The notes beneath the pieces were generated by a model. It did not search any database. It was not told the DNA's origin and saw only the letters and a program-made list of their open reading frames with translations. Source: Helicobacteraceae bacterium (GTDB lineage Bacteria > Campylobacterota > Campylobacteria > Campylobacterales > Sulfurimonadaceae). Taken from it: a stretch of DNA of 5,705 nucleotides. Positions 5,395 through 5,705 of this stretch are shown here, piece by piece. The DNA lies in assembly GCA_027056525.1 (NCBI GenBank), contig JALUKO010000031.1, forward strand, positions 1 to 5,705, written 5' to 3'. Every line of letters starts with the position of its first letter. Within the stretch, counting starts at the first letter, position 1. Both the position numbers and the translations under genes were made by a program.

Positions 5395-5705
5395 TTACCT
5401 AAATTTACTTATTTTTCTACACACCAGCTCTAAATCCTGTGCACTTTGCCCAAGTCTTGCAATGAGTCGTATGATCGCTTTTGCTACAGTAGGCTGCCTA
5501 ATACCGCCAACTGCAAACCCCTCTTTATAGAGTTCATTTTTAATCTCTATAACTTTTTTATTATCATCTATAAGTATGGGTACTATCAGTCCATCAACAT
5601 CAAGTTCAAGCTCCCTGCGGATGATCTTTTTTCTTAAAGCTATCTCGTTTTGAAGCACTTCGAGGTTATTTTGCATATAGCGCAATGCCTGATGTGCCAA
5701 AATGG
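5395..5705 (-). CDS. bioF: 8-amino-7-oxononanoate synthase (BioF), C-terminal part; 5' end outside window
   Basis: The frame is open to the right edge and closes at TAA 5395-5397, leaving about 102 of the usual 370-390 residues; the TTG near 5700 is internal. This is the C-terminal lobe of an alpha-oxoamine synthase: LIVPILIDDNKKVIEIKNEL, then GFAVGGIRQPTVAKAIIRL, where family members have a G-(I/V)-x-(V/P)-x-x-I-R-(P/H)-P-T-V block followed by a strand and a helix. BioF is a PLP enzyme joining pimeloyl-ACP or -CoA to L-alanine in biotin synthesis. The PLP lysine and the substrate-binding N-terminus lie outside the window. The related enzymes Kbl (2-amino-3-ketobutyrate ligase) and HemA (ALA synthase) share this fold; the short spacing and the IRQPTV wording favour BioF. 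It is the most upstream gene of the minus-strand operon in view, and its stop is 8 bases from the ABC gene start. Confidence 0.82.
   Translation of the reverse strand, partial: ILAHQALRYMQNNLEVLQNEIALRKKIIRRELELDVDGLIVPILIDDNKKVIEIKNELYKEGFAVGGIRQPTVAKAIIRLIARLGQSAQDLELVCRKISKFR

Noticed and set aside
5446..5637. Plus-strand 63-codon frame opposite bioF
   Set aside because: It is antisense to the BioF C-terminal lobe and has no features of its own.

Overview
The window looks like AT-rich chromosome from a Campylobacterota bacterium, probably a Sulfurimonas-like sulfur oxidiser. This rests on base and codon use, the style of the PBP1A and BioF proteins, and the lack of a clear -35 box at the one candidate promoter. 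The assignment is an inference; no marker gene is present to fix the taxon.

Left part (1-622, + strand): the 3' part of a tandem rhodanese (sulfurtransferase-like) gene that enters from the left edge. The position where the second domain normally carries its catalytic cysteine is alanine.

Middle (about 637-1606): a scar made of two unrelated insertion sequences. Fifteen bases after the rhodanese stop codon lies what looks like an IS256-family terminal repeat. The last ~85 codons of an IS256-family transposase follow on the minus strand. They butt head-to-head, at a short palindrome near 918-939, against an N-terminally truncated IS21-family IstB helper ATPase on the plus strand. Beyond istB is a plausible IS21-type end. 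It runs into the first codons of a minus-strand gene that has a clear Shine-Dalgarno site and signal peptide (start at 1677) but stops after 35 codons, apparently an exported-protein gene decapitated by the insertion.

Right-middle (1678-2707): a divergent intergenic region, then a plus-strand gene for an outer-membrane beta-barrel protein with an N-terminal calcium-binding thrombospondin type-3-like motif. Inside this gene is a perfect 14-bp hairpin with a 3-nt loop, and a second cluster of smaller inverted repeats lies about 60 bp upstream of it.

Right part (2704-5705, minus strand): a tight three-gene operon, transcribed right to left. It holds bioF (biotin synthesis, 5' end outside the window), a short Opp/Dpp/Nik-type ABC ATPase without a visible permease, and a complete class A penicillin-binding protein (PBP1A). 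The genes are 8 nt and 1 nt apart, so translational coupling is likely. The PBP gene and the outer-membrane gene converge and overlap by 4 bp at their stop codons, with no terminator between them.

I found no CRISPR, tRNA, rRNA or clearly new multi-gene system. The most unusual items are the chimeric IS scar with its decapitated gene, the long intragenic hairpin, and the cysteine-less rhodanese.
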